From Eubacterium sp. (lineage in GTDB: Bacteria; Bacillota; Clostridia; Lachnospirales; Lachnospiraceae): a stretch of DNA of 28,411 bases. The stretch covers positions 4,757 through 33,167 of the forward strand of contig DNFT01000074.1 of NCBI GenBank assembly GCA_003486385.1. Reading direction: 5' to 3'. The translations under genes were made by a program, and so were the position numbers. How positions within the stretch are numbered: the first letter of the stretch is position 1; each line of letters starts with the position of its first letter. The notes under the pieces are model-generated. The model searched no databases and was not told where the DNA came from. It saw nothing but the letters and a program-made list of their open reading frames with translations. Of the stretch, positions 1 to 7,827 are shown piece by piece.

Positions 1-1538
1 TTTTAATGAGCGATTTTCCTGAGCCGGATGTTATACGCGTCGGGGATACATATTATATGCTCTGCACAACCAAGCATTTTATTCCGGGCGGTGTCATATT
101 AAAATCATATGATTTAATGAACTGGGAGATTATAAGCTATCTTTTTGATAAGCTCGAGAGCACACCGAGGCAGACGATGCAGGGAGAGCAGAGCTTCTAT
201 GGCCATGGCATGGATGGTGGCTGCCTCAGATATCATAATGGTTTGTTTTATGCATGTTTTTGTTCCGGTGATATGAATTATGCGTACCTGTATACCGCCG
301 AACATGCCGAAGGACCATGGAATGTGCACAGAATAAATCAGGAAATATACGGCTGTTCGATTTTGTTTGATGATGATGGCAGGGTGTATATTGTATATGG
401 CTATAAGAACATATACCTTCAGGAGATGAAGCAGGATTTGTCTGATTTTCTTGAGGGAGGATTATTCAAAAAGATACTTACAAGTGATGAACCTGCATAC
501 GTGTATTACAACGGAAGCCATATACATAAGATTAACGGAAGATATTATATAAGTGTTATGAACTGGCCGAAGAAGGGCAGTGCCCTGAGGACACAATACT
601 GTTTTTGGTCAGATACCATTGACGGTGAATTTACCGGTGGTGTTGCAATGTGTACGGATAATGGCTACAATTATCAGGGAGTTGCCGGCGGAGGCTTTGT
701 CGATACACCGGAGGGAGACTGGTATTCAATGCTTTTCCAGGATCGCGGAGCTGTGGGAAGAATGCCTGTGCTGGTGCCTGTGAGCTTTAAGAACGGAGTT
801 CCTGTATTTGCGGGCGGTAAAAAGTTCATTCCTGAATTTACGGTTAGGAGTACAAGACCGGATTATGTGTATGAGCCTGTTGTGACATCGGATAATTTTG
901 ATTATGCAAAGGATGACATAGGCAGATATATTCTGAAAAAACAGTGGCAGTGGAATCATGAGCCGGCGGATAAGCTGTGGTGGATTAATGATATCGGAGG
1001 CTTCTGCATAAAGACTGGAAAGATAAGCACGAATCTTATTCAGGCGCGTAATACCTTGACGCAAAGGTGTATTCAGCCGTATACGGACGTGTCGGTGGAG
1101 CTTAATGTGGATTCAATGAAGGATGGTGACTGTGCAGGTCTATGTCTTCTTCAGGGCTGCTATGGATATATAGGTGTCACTAAGGAGCTTAACAGATATT
1201 ATCTTGTAGTTGTTACGCGGAGCATTGATGAGAATTCAATAGCGGAGGTTCTGCCTGATTACATGCCGGGAACATTGAAGGAAAGAATGCTTCTTGAAGG
1301 TACCGTTGTTAAGCTTAGAATTAAAGCGGACTTTGACGATATGGTGGATACGGCACATTTTTTTTATGAAAAGGACGGTGAGTATGTTCAGGTCGGGGGA
1401 AAGCATAATCTGTATTACAAGGTGGATCATTTCGCAGGCTGCCGTGTCGGACTTTTCAATTTTGCCACGCGTGAAATAGGAGGACATGCCGAGTTTAACA
1501 GATTCAGATACAGAATGTCTTCGGCCGGCAAGGCATAA
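1..1538 (+). CDS. GH43 family protein (GH43_12-like) with C-terminal beta-sandwich domain, 5' partial, active site degenerate
   Basis: The product has a five-bladed GH43 propeller (about residues 1-285, counted from the ATG at 6) followed by a DUF1349/GH43_C2-type beta-sandwich (about 300-505). The reading frame is open to the left edge, and family members begin with an Asn-Pro-x-Leu stretch just before PEPDVIRVGDTYYM, so the true start is probably outside the window. The general-base Asp is present (D8 in PEPD). The pKa-modulating Asp, which lies in HDCS-type or DPS-type motifs, is Gly116 (YGCSILFDDDG). The general-acid Glu of EGSH is Asn169 (YYNGSHIHK). The usual WAP-like substrate motif reads MDGGCLRYHNG. 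The fold assignment is secure, but catalytic activity as a normal inverting xylosidase or arabinofuranosidase is doubtful. No signal peptide is visible because the N-terminus is incomplete. It is convergent with the AraC gene and probably belongs to an operon starting upstream of the window. Confidence 0.85.
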   Translation, partial: LMSDFPEPDVIRVGDTYYMLCTTKHFIPGGVILKSYDLMNWEIISYLFDKLESTPRQTMQGEQSFYGHGMDGGCLRYHNGLFYACFCSGDMNYAYLYTAEHAEGPWNVHRINQEIYGCSILFDDDGRVYIVYGYKNIYLQEMKQDLSDFLEGGLFKKILTSDEPAYVYYNGSHIHKINGRYYISVMNWPKKGSALRTQYCFWSDTIDGEFTGGVAMCTDNGYNYQGVAGGGFVDTPEGDWYSMLFQDRGAVGRMPVLVPVSFKNGVPVFAGGKKFIPEFTVRSTRPDYVYEPVVTSDNFDYAKDDIGRYILKKQWQWNHEPADKLWWINDIGGFCIKTGKISTNLIQARNTLTQRCIQPYTDVSVELNVDSMKDGDCAGLCLLQGCYGYIGVTKELNRYYLVVVTRSIDENSIAEVLPDYMPGTLKERMLLEGTVVKLRIKADFDDMVDTAHFFYEKDGEYVQVGGKHNLYYKVDHFAGCRVGLFNFATREIGGHAEFNRFRYRMSSAGKA

Positions 1539-1582
1539 TCAAAGCAGGAAAAGGACTGTAAAAATTATAATTCTTTAAAAAT

Positions 1583-1624
1583 GAAAGCTGACATACCGGG
1601 AGCAGTCTCAGTATGTCAGCTTTC
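1583..1624 (-). terminator. Rho-independent terminator of the AraC-family gene
   Basis: A perfect 14-bp inverted repeat (1583-1596 and 1611-1624) has a 14-nt loop. Read on the minus strand, the first arm is made from the last codons of the regulator gene, its TGA stop lies in the loop, and the second arm is followed by ATTTTTAAAG. On the plus strand only TTTCCTCTT follows, so it would be a weak terminator for the GH43 gene. Confidence 0.7.
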
Positions 1625-2552
1625 CTCTTGCTGCAGGAGACTTGGAGCGGTACTCACTTGGAGTATATCCGGTCTCCTGCTTGAATATTCTGTTAAAAGT
1701 GGAGATACTGGAAAAGCCTGATTGAAGGGCGATTTCCGTTATTGAAAGTTCTTCGTTGCACAGAAGTGCCTGTGCAGCCTTTATGCGTCTGTGTGTGAGA
1801 TAGTCACAGAATGTAAAGCTGGTATACTGCTTAAAAAGCCTTGAAAAGTGAAATTTGCTGAAGCCTATCTCGTCCGCTATATTCTCCAAGGTCAGGTCTT
1901 CCATATAATGCTCATCTATGTAATCCATAAGCTCAGTGAATTTTTTGACATATTTTTTCTGGCTTTCCATCCTGCCCGGATTCTCGTCATTAAAGGAATT
2001 GACACGATTGTATCCAAGCTTTACAAGAATCTGGATGAGCAGCGAATAGATGGTTAAGTCGGCAAATTCAGTCTTGTTAAAGTACTCATTCCTTATCTGG
2101 ACAAAGCACTGGTATATATCCTCATATACATAAGGAAAATTATCCTTGCATATATGAAGTGGATGTGCGTAAATGGTCTGTATTGATGAATATCCTTTAA
2201 TTTTTGATATAAGGCTTATGTCGAAGAGAAAGATGAATCTTATACCGCTCTTGGGAGCAATAAGCCTGTGCAGTTCATTAGGAGGTATGATTAACAGCTC
2301 TCCCGGTTGTATAGTATAAGTCGTTCCTTTAATCACAACCTGATAATGGTTCTCAACAGGCATTATTACCTCCAGGGCATTGTGCCAATGCTCATCATAG
2401 CTTACGGTCTGTTCATTATACCATATCCTGATAGAAGAGCTCTGCTTGAACTGGACAGCTTCTTCTTTATTATTAGTATGCCGTTCCCCACTGTAATCCT
2501 CATTCACCGTATAATAATCCAGATAATTTTTCTTAAATTGTGATTTTGCCAT
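1608..2552 (-). CDS. AraC-family transcriptional regulator with N-terminal cupin domain
   Basis: This 314-aa protein has a cupin-like sensing domain (about residues 35-140, with an EHWHNALEVIMPVE-type core and an IQPGELLIIPPNELH motif) and a C-terminal pair of helix-turn-helix motifs (about 210-305). The second half carries the AraC signature IALQSGFSSISTFNRIFKQETGYTPSEYR. The frame extends upstream to 2597, but the start at 2552 is preferred because GGAGGTG sits 5 nt before it. Regulators of this type usually bind sugars through the cupin and activate adjacent transport or hydrolase genes. It is divergent from the importer operon across a 413-bp spacer, so that operon is the most likely target, possibly with the GH43 gene. 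The ligand is not evident; a xylo- or arabino-oligosaccharide is an inference from context. Confidence 0.9.
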   Translation of the reverse strand: MAKSQFKKNYLDYYTVNEDYSGERHTNNKEEAVQFKQSSSIRIWYNEQTVSYDEHWHNALEVIMPVENHYQVVIKGTTYTIQPGELLIIPPNELHRLIAPKSGIRFIFLFDISLISKIKGYSSIQTIYAHPLHICKDNFPYVYEDIYQCFVQIRNEYFNKTEFADLTIYSLLIQILVKLGYNRVNSFNDENPGRMESQKKYVKKFTELMDYIDEHYMEDLTLENIADEIGFSKFHFSRLFKQYTSFTFCDYLTHRRIKAAQALLCNEELSITEIALQSGFSSISTFNRIFKQETGYTPSEYRSKSPAARGKLTY

Positions 2553-2965
2553 GTTCACCTCCATAGTTAAACAGAAAATAGGAATTGATAGTTTCAAATT
2601 ATTCTGTTAATACTTTTGACCTATGATTACCCTTCATTTATGGCTGAAAGTAACAAATATGCATAAATAAAATTAACTCATTTTATATAGAAGTATCAAA
2701 TATATGAAAATATTGTCATATTTTGCTTTTTTTGTTAAGATGAAAAAGATAAAAATGTAAAAACTGGTCATTAACGCCTATAAATAATACCCTATTTTGC
2801 CTGAATTTGCAAGCGATATAGTTAAAATGCACAAAAAAGCATGTAAATACATGCAGGTTTAAGCAAAAAGTGAGAAAAGGATAGCAACATATAGTAAGCA
2901 ATAAATGATATGTGGGGCTATAATGGCTATAATGACACAAGAAGTTAGGAGATGGGGCATTCAAA
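2553..2965. promoter_or_regulatory. Divergent regulatory region between the AraC gene and the importer operon
   Basis: This AT-rich 413-bp spacer has no credible gene. It contains a perfect palindrome GCATGTAAATACATGC (2839-2854), a shorter inverted repeat ATATGA/TCATAT (2702-2707 and 2716-2721) and two TATAAT hexamers nine bases apart (2919-2924 and 2928-2933). No good TTGACA partner lies 16-18 bp upstream of either hexamer, which fits an activator-dependent promoter but does not prove one. The importer start at 2966 has GATGGGG 8 nt upstream and AGGAG further back. Confidence 0.5.
2839..2854. promoter_or_regulatory. Perfect palindrome, candidate operator
   Basis: GCATGTAAATACATGC is a 7-bp perfect inverted repeat around a 2-nt centre, about 65 bp upstream of the tandem TATAAT hexamers. 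The size and position suit a dimeric regulator. Whether the neighbouring AraC protein binds here is unknown, and AraC proteins more often use direct repeats. Confidence 0.35.
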
Positions 2966-5914
2966 ATGAAAGATTCTACAAAGAAATTATTGGTATGGGT
3001 TGGACTTATTCTTGGAATTGTAGTTATATGTCTTGTTCTGAATTTGACAAAGACCTCGAATTTTCATGACAAGTACGATGGCTATGATTTGTCCGTTGAT
3101 ACAGCCGGAGCTAAGAGAGAAGGAACCTACACACTGTATCTGAACGCACACAGCGGTGCGGCAAGACCGAAACAGAATATAGAGGTTGATGTTACCTCTT
3201 ATATTGATGCGGAGGACGCGAAGGTGACCGATGAGTACGAGGGAGCAGAAAAGGCATTGTATACCGGAAATGATTCCAAGGTAACCTGGGAGGTAGATGT
3301 TCCGGAAGAAGGCTTTTACAATGTGTATCTTGAGTACATGACTGTGAAGTCAAGAGGCGTGGCAATAGAGAGAGCTTTCTATGTCAACGGTGAACTTCCG
3401 TTTCAGAATGCCTCAGATATGACTTTCCTAAGAATGTGGACGGATGCATCGGAGCCGCGTGTCGACAACCGCGGCAATGAGATAAGACCTACACAGACAG
3501 AGGTTTACGGCTGGCAGAGTACATACCTTAAAGACAAGATGGGATATGTGAGTGAACCGTATCAGTTCTACTTTGAAAAGGGAAAGAATACAATAACACT
3601 TGAAGCCGTGAACGAGCCTATGGTGTTAAGAAAGCTTGATATCGTGGCAGTTGAGGATGAGTTTAAATACGCCGATTATACAGCAGCACAGACCGGTACG
3701 AAGGCGGCAGGCAGTGGACTTGACTATGTGCAGATTGTACAGGGTGAGGATTCGACAGTGAGGTCTGAATCATCGCTCTATGCAAAATATGACAGGGCTT
3801 CCGCCATCACCAAGCCGTACAGCATAACAAAGACAATTCTCAACTATATAGGTGGTGAGGCATGGAGAAATCCGGGACAGTGGATTGAATGGAATGTTGA
3901 GGTTCCGGAGGACGGCTACTATCACCTGTGCATAAAGGGAAGACAGAATTATGACAGAGGTAATATTTCTTACAGAAGCCTTTCTATAGATGGGGAAGTC
4001 CCATTTGATGAGATGAAGCAGGTGGCATTCAGGTTCGGAAATGATTGGGAGAGCTTAGTACTTTCGGATGAGAGTGACAAGCCGTATTCCTTCTACCTGA
4101 CAAAAGGAACCCATACAGTGAGACTTGAAGCGACACTTGGGGATATGGGAATGATTCTGGAGGAACTGAGTGATTCCACCTTCCGTCTCAACCAGATGTA
4201 CAGAACACTTCTTGTATATACGGGAGCAACACCGGATCAATACAGAGATTACAAGGTTGATCAGGTATATCCTGAGATTATGGAGGCTATGTCACTTGAG
4301 TCTAAGAGACTTTACAGGATAGTAGATGAGGTTGTAGAGACCACAGGACAGAAGGCAGACAAGATTGCCAGTGCACAGACACTTGCACAGCAGCTTGAGC
4401 GTTTCTGTGAAAAGCCGGAGAAGATAACCCTTGAGTTTACCACTTTCAAGGAAAATATTTCAGCACTTGGTTCTGCGATACTCAGCATGTCTGAGACCAA
4501 GCTTGATATCGACTACATAGCAGTATATGGGGAGAATGCCAAGTTGGATAAGGACAAGAGCAACTTCTTTAAGAAGGCGGCACATGAGGTCAAGTCCTTC
4601 TTCGCCTCATTCTTTATCGACTATGACGCAGTCGGTGATGTCTATGCCGATGAGAGCAACACTGTCAAGGTATGGGTACTTACAGGCAGGGATCAGGGTA
4701 CAATACTTAAGAGTATGATTGATGATACCTTTACACCGGCTACAGGCATCCCGATCAATGTTGAGATTGTCGGTGCAGATGCGCTTCTCAATGCGGTTGT
4801 CGCAGGAAACGGACCAAATGTGGTTCTTTCGGTAGGAGCCGGACAGCCTGTGGATTTCGCTCTCCGTAATGCGGTGGAGGATCTCACACAGTTTGCTGAT
4901 TATGAGGAAGTACTTAAGGAATTTGCTCCAAGCACATACAGACAGTACACGTTGGATGATTCATTGTATGCTCTTCCTGAGACACTTTTCTACAACGTAA
5001 TGTTCTACAGAAAGGATGTACTTGAGGATCTTGAGCTTGAGGTTCCACAGACGTGGAAGGAGCTTATAGAGATGCTTCCGACAATTCAGGGTAATAACCT
5101 TTCGGTAGGTATTCCTACAGCAGCCGGAAGCTCAGGAAGCGCTGCGGCAAGTACAGCAGTTGCCTCAGCACAGGCAGACCTTTCAATGTATTTCACACTT
5201 CTGTACCAGCAGGGTGGAGACTTGTACAATGATAAGGGGACTCAGACAATAATCAACAATGAAGCAGGTGTAGCCGCCTTCAAGGAGTACACTAAGTATT
5301 TTACTGATTATGGTATTCCGGTCATATATGATTTTGTAACACGTTTCCGTTCAGGCGAAATGCCAATCGGAATTGCCAACTTCACAACATATAACACATT
5401 GGTGGTATCCGCACCTGAGATTGCAGGCCTCTGGGATTTCACACTTGTACCGGGAACGGAAAAGACCGATGAGAACGGCAATGCCTATATTGACAGGTCA
5501 GCCTTTGTATCCGGTAGTGCGACAATGATGTTAAAAACAGAGGATGAGAAGCTTAAGCAGTCGGCATGGGAGTTCATGAAGTGGTGGGCTTCATCTGATA
5601 CACAGGTAAGATTCGGACGTGAGATAGAAGCACTTCTTGGTTCCTCCGCACGATATGCGACAGCTAACATGGAGGCAATCAAGCAGCTTTCATGGAGTGC
5701 CTCAGACATTGAGATACTTGAGAAACAGTTAAGCTATACAGTGGGTATCAGGGAGGTTCCTGGTGGATATTACACAGGACGTCATATCTCTAATGCCTGC
5801 CGTAAGGTTATAAATGAAAAGACAGACCCGCGTGAAACAATAATTGATTACTCAATAAAGATTGACGAAGAGCTCACAAAGAAACGTAAAGAGTTCGGTC
5901 TTCCGTTAGAATAG
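2966..5914 (+). CDS. Large membrane-anchored extracellular solute-binding protein with two carbohydrate-binding-like modules
   Basis: This 982-aa protein is more than twice the usual size of a sugar-binding protein. An N-terminal hydrophobic segment (about residues 8-28) has no lipobox cysteine, so it should act as an uncleaved anchor or non-lipoprotein signal. Two beta-sandwich, CBM6/CBM35-like regions follow (about 60-240 and 255-410), each with a WxVxVPExGxY-type strand (TWEVDVPEEGFYNVYLEY; IEWNVEVPEDGYYHLCIKG). A helical linker spans about 410-560. The C-terminal part (about 565-960) is a family 1 solute-binding domain (VKVWVLTGRDQGTILKSMID..., later FMKWWASSDTQVRFGREIE). It starts the operon, 11 nt before two CUT1 permeases, and should deliver an oligosaccharide to them at the outer membrane face. 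The CBM-like assignment rests on strand patterns only, and the ligand is not identifiable. Confidence 0.85.
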   Translation: MKDSTKKLLVWVGLILGIVVICLVLNLTKTSNFHDKYDGYDLSVDTAGAKREGTYTLYLNAHSGAARPKQNIEVDVTSYIDAEDAKVTDEYEGAEKALYTGNDSKVTWEVDVPEEGFYNVYLEYMTVKSRGVAIERAFYVNGELPFQNASDMTFLRMWTDASEPRVDNRGNEIRPTQTEVYGWQSTYLKDKMGYVSEPYQFYFEKGKNTITLEAVNEPMVLRKLDIVAVEDEFKYADYTAAQTGTKAAGSGLDYVQIVQGEDSTVRSESSLYAKYDRASAITKPYSITKTILNYIGGEAWRNPGQWIEWNVEVPEDGYYHLCIKGRQNYDRGNISYRSLSIDGEVPFDEMKQVAFRFGNDWESLVLSDESDKPYSFYLTKGTHTVRLEATLGDMGMILEELSDSTFRLNQMYRTLLVYTGATPDQYRDYKVDQVYPEIMEAMSLESKRLYRIVDEVVETTGQKADKIASAQTLAQQLERFCEKPEKITLEFTTFKENISALGSAILSMSETKLDIDYIAVYGENAKLDKDKSNFFKKAAHEVKSFFASFFIDYDAVGDVYADESNTVKVWVLTGRDQGTILKSMIDDTFTPATGIPINVEIVGADALLNAVVAGNGPNVVLSVGAGQPVDFALRNAVEDLTQFADYEEVLKEFAPSTYRQYTLDDSLYALPETLFYNVMFYRKDVLEDLELEVPQTWKELIEMLPTIQGNNLSVGIPTAAGSSGSAAASTAVASAQADLSMYFTLLYQQGGDLYNDKGTQTIINNEAGVAAFKEYTKYFTDYGIPVIYDFVTRFRSGEMPIGIANFTTYNTLVVSAPEIAGLWDFTLVPGTEKTDENGNAYIDRSAFVSGSATMMLKTEDEKLKQSAWEFMKWWASSDTQVRFGREIEALLGSSARYATANMEAIKQLSWSASDIEILEKQLSYTVGIREVPGGYYTGRHISNACRKVINEKTDPRETIIDYSIKIDEELTKKRKEFGLPLE

Positions 5915-5925
5915 GGGGTGAGGAA

Positions 5926-6861
5926 TTGAATTATTTACAGAAATATTTTACAGTCAAAAAATTTAATTTTCAGGTTAATTTAAAGAAAGCCAGGAAAAGC
6001 AAAATGTGTTATGCATTCCTTGCCCCGTATGCGATATTGTTTTTCATGTTCAATATCCTTCCGGTACTTGCTTCAATCTTTTTCAGCTTTACATACTACA
6101 ATGTGCTTGAGCCGCCGAAGTTCATCGGACTTGACAACTACATTAACCTGATTCTTGAGGATGATGTATTCCTCACAGGTGTTAAGAACACATTTCTGAT
6201 TGCGGTCATCACAGGACCGGTGGGATACCTGATGTCATTCTTCTTTGCATGGCTTATCAATGAGCTGCCAAGATGGATAAGAACAATCGCGGTAATCGTA
6301 TTCTACGCACCGTCAATCGCAGGAAACATATTCGTCATCTTCTCTGTGTTCTTCAGAGGTGATGCTTACGGATATGTAAACGGGTTCCTTATGAAGGTTG
6401 GAATCATAGATGAACCTATTCTGTGGCTTGTAAATCCGACATATATGCTTCCTATATGTATGGTAGTCATACTGTGGATGTCGCTTGGTACAGGATTCCT
6501 CTCATTCGTTGCCGGACTTCAGGGCGTTGACCGCTCACAGTTCGAGGCCGGATATGTGGATGGTATCAGAAACAGATGGCAGGAGCTGTGGTACATCACA
6601 CTTCCGAACATGAAGCCTATGCTTATGTTCGGTGCCGTTATGGCAATCACACAGTCATTTGGTGTAGCTGATGTAACAATGACACTCTGTGGCTTCCCAA
6701 GTACGGACTACGCAGCACGAACAGTCGTAACACATCTTATTGACTATGGTTCGACGAGATATGATATGGGTTATGCGTCAGCAATCGCTACTTTATTGTT
6801 TATAGTAATGATTCTTTGCAATAAGGTGATTCAGAAGCTTCTCAACAGAGTTGGTACCTGA
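5926..6861 (+). CDS. CUT1 sugar ABC transporter permease (MalF/UgpA-like)
   Basis: This 311-aa membrane protein of the binding-protein-dependent transport family has about six transmembrane segments. The EAA cytoplasmic loop, which docks on the ATPase, is VDRSQFEAGYVDGIRN followed by a WYITLPN segment (about residues 203-228). The chosen start is TTG at 5926 with GGGGGTGAGG 7 nt upstream. The next in-frame ATG, at 6004, lacks such a site and would remove a basic N-terminal stretch typical of the family. It lies 11 nt after the 982-aa binding protein and 38 nt before the partner permease, with which it probably forms a heterodimer. No ATPase gene accompanies it; CUT1 systems in Bacillota often use a shared MsmK-type ATPase encoded elsewhere. 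Confidence 0.92.
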   Translation: MNYLQKYFTVKKFNFQVNLKKARKSKMCYAFLAPYAILFFMFNILPVLASIFFSFTYYNVLEPPKFIGLDNYINLILEDDVFLTGVKNTFLIAVITGPVGYLMSFFFAWLINELPRWIRTIAVIVFYAPSIAGNIFVIFSVFFRGDAYGYVNGFLMKVGIIDEPILWLVNPTYMLPICMVVILWMSLGTGFLSFVAGLQGVDRSQFEAGYVDGIRNRWQELWYITLPNMKPMLMFGAVMAITQSFGVADVTMTLCGFPSTDYAARTVVTHLIDYGSTRYDMGYASAIATLLFIVMILCNKVIQKLLNRVGT

Positions 6862-6899
6862 TAGACGGTATAGCTTTTGAATAAACTTATAAGGAAGGT

Positions 6900-7808
6900 A
6901 TGAGCATCAATATGAGCAAAAAGAAAATAGACGGTGTACCAAAAAAACACAGATTTAAACTTAAAAAGAGAAAGCCCAACAGGTCAAGGGCAGGTGATTT
7001 CTTTCTCTACCTTTTCCTGTTTCTGGTTGCAATAATAATGGTTTTTCCACTTGTATTTGCAGTCAGCAGTGCACTTAAACCGCTGGAGGAGCTGTTTATG
7101 TTCCCTCCTAAGATATTTGCGAGAAATCCAACACTGGATAACTTCGCAGACCTTTTCGTAACAATGGGTAAGTCATGGGTTCCGTTTACAAGGTATTTCT
7201 ATAACACATTGTTTATCACGGTTGTAGGTACTGCGGGACACCTTATCATAGCTTCAATGGGAGCGTTTGTGCTTGCAAAGTATGATTTCCCGGGCGGAAA
7301 GACATTCTTCAGAATCGTAGTTGTGGCAATCATGTTCAACGGATATGTAACAATGATTCCTAACTACCTTATACTTAGCAAGCTTCACCTGATTGATACA
7401 CAATGGGCAGTTATTATTCCGGCATTCTCATCGCCGATGGGACTCTTTCTTATGAAGCAGTTCATGGATGGACTTCCGATGTCGCTTGTCGAGGCTGCAA
7501 AGATTGACGGAGCGAGTGAGTGGAAGGTATTTTTAAAAATAGTAATGCCTAACGTAAAGCCTGCGTGGCTTACACTCATCATCTTCTCAGTTCAGAATCT
7601 GTGGAACAACAGAGCTTCTACATACATCTACACAGAGAAGAGAAAGACTCTTGTGTATGCACTTCAGCAGATACAGAGCGGTGGTGTGGCAAGAACGGGT
7701 CAGATGGCAGCAGTCAGTGTTATTGTAATGATAGTGCCGATTATAGTATTTGTCCTCTCTCAGAGTCAGGTGCTTGAGACAATGGCAAGCTCAGGAATTA
7801 AAGAATAG
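6900..7808 (+). CDS. CUT1 sugar ABC transporter permease (MalG/UgpE-like)
   Basis: This 302-aa permease has a basic N-terminal stretch (about residues 4-30), six predicted membrane segments and the EAA loop MSLVEAAKIDGASEWKVFLK followed by IVMPNVKPAW (about residues 195-226). The terminal sequence MASSGIKE is characteristic of MalG-type partners. The start at 6900 follows AAGGAAGG very closely; an in-frame ATG at 6912 is a possible alternative about 13 nt from the same site. It pairs with the permease immediately upstream and receives substrate from the 982-aa binding protein. The NHL-repeat gene follows after 19 nt, so co-transcription is likely. Confidence 0.92.
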   Translation: MSINMSKKKIDGVPKKHRFKLKKRKPNRSRAGDFFLYLFLFLVAIIMVFPLVFAVSSALKPLEELFMFPPKIFARNPTLDNFADLFVTMGKSWVPFTRYFYNTLFITVVGTAGHLIIASMGAFVLAKYDFPGGKTFFRIVVVAIMFNGYVTMIPNYLILSKLHLIDTQWAVIIPAFSSPMGLFLMKQFMDGLPMSLVEAAKIDGASEWKVFLKIVMPNVKPAWLTLIIFSVQNLWNNRASTYIYTEKRKTLVYALQQIQSGGVARTGQMAAVSVIVMIVPIIVFVLSQSQVLETMASSGIKE

Positions 7809-7827
7809 GAAAGGGGAGGGACTGATT

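Noticed and set aside
2808..2821. Catabolite-response-element-like sequence TGCAAGCGATATAG
   Set aside because: The core AAGCG fits, but four positions disagree with the usual consensus, including the 3' end, so it is too weak to call.
2716..2964. 82-aa open frame on the minus strand in the divergent spacer
   Set aside because: It covers the promoter region of the importer operon, has an odd Cys/His/Phe-rich composition and lacks a start signal.
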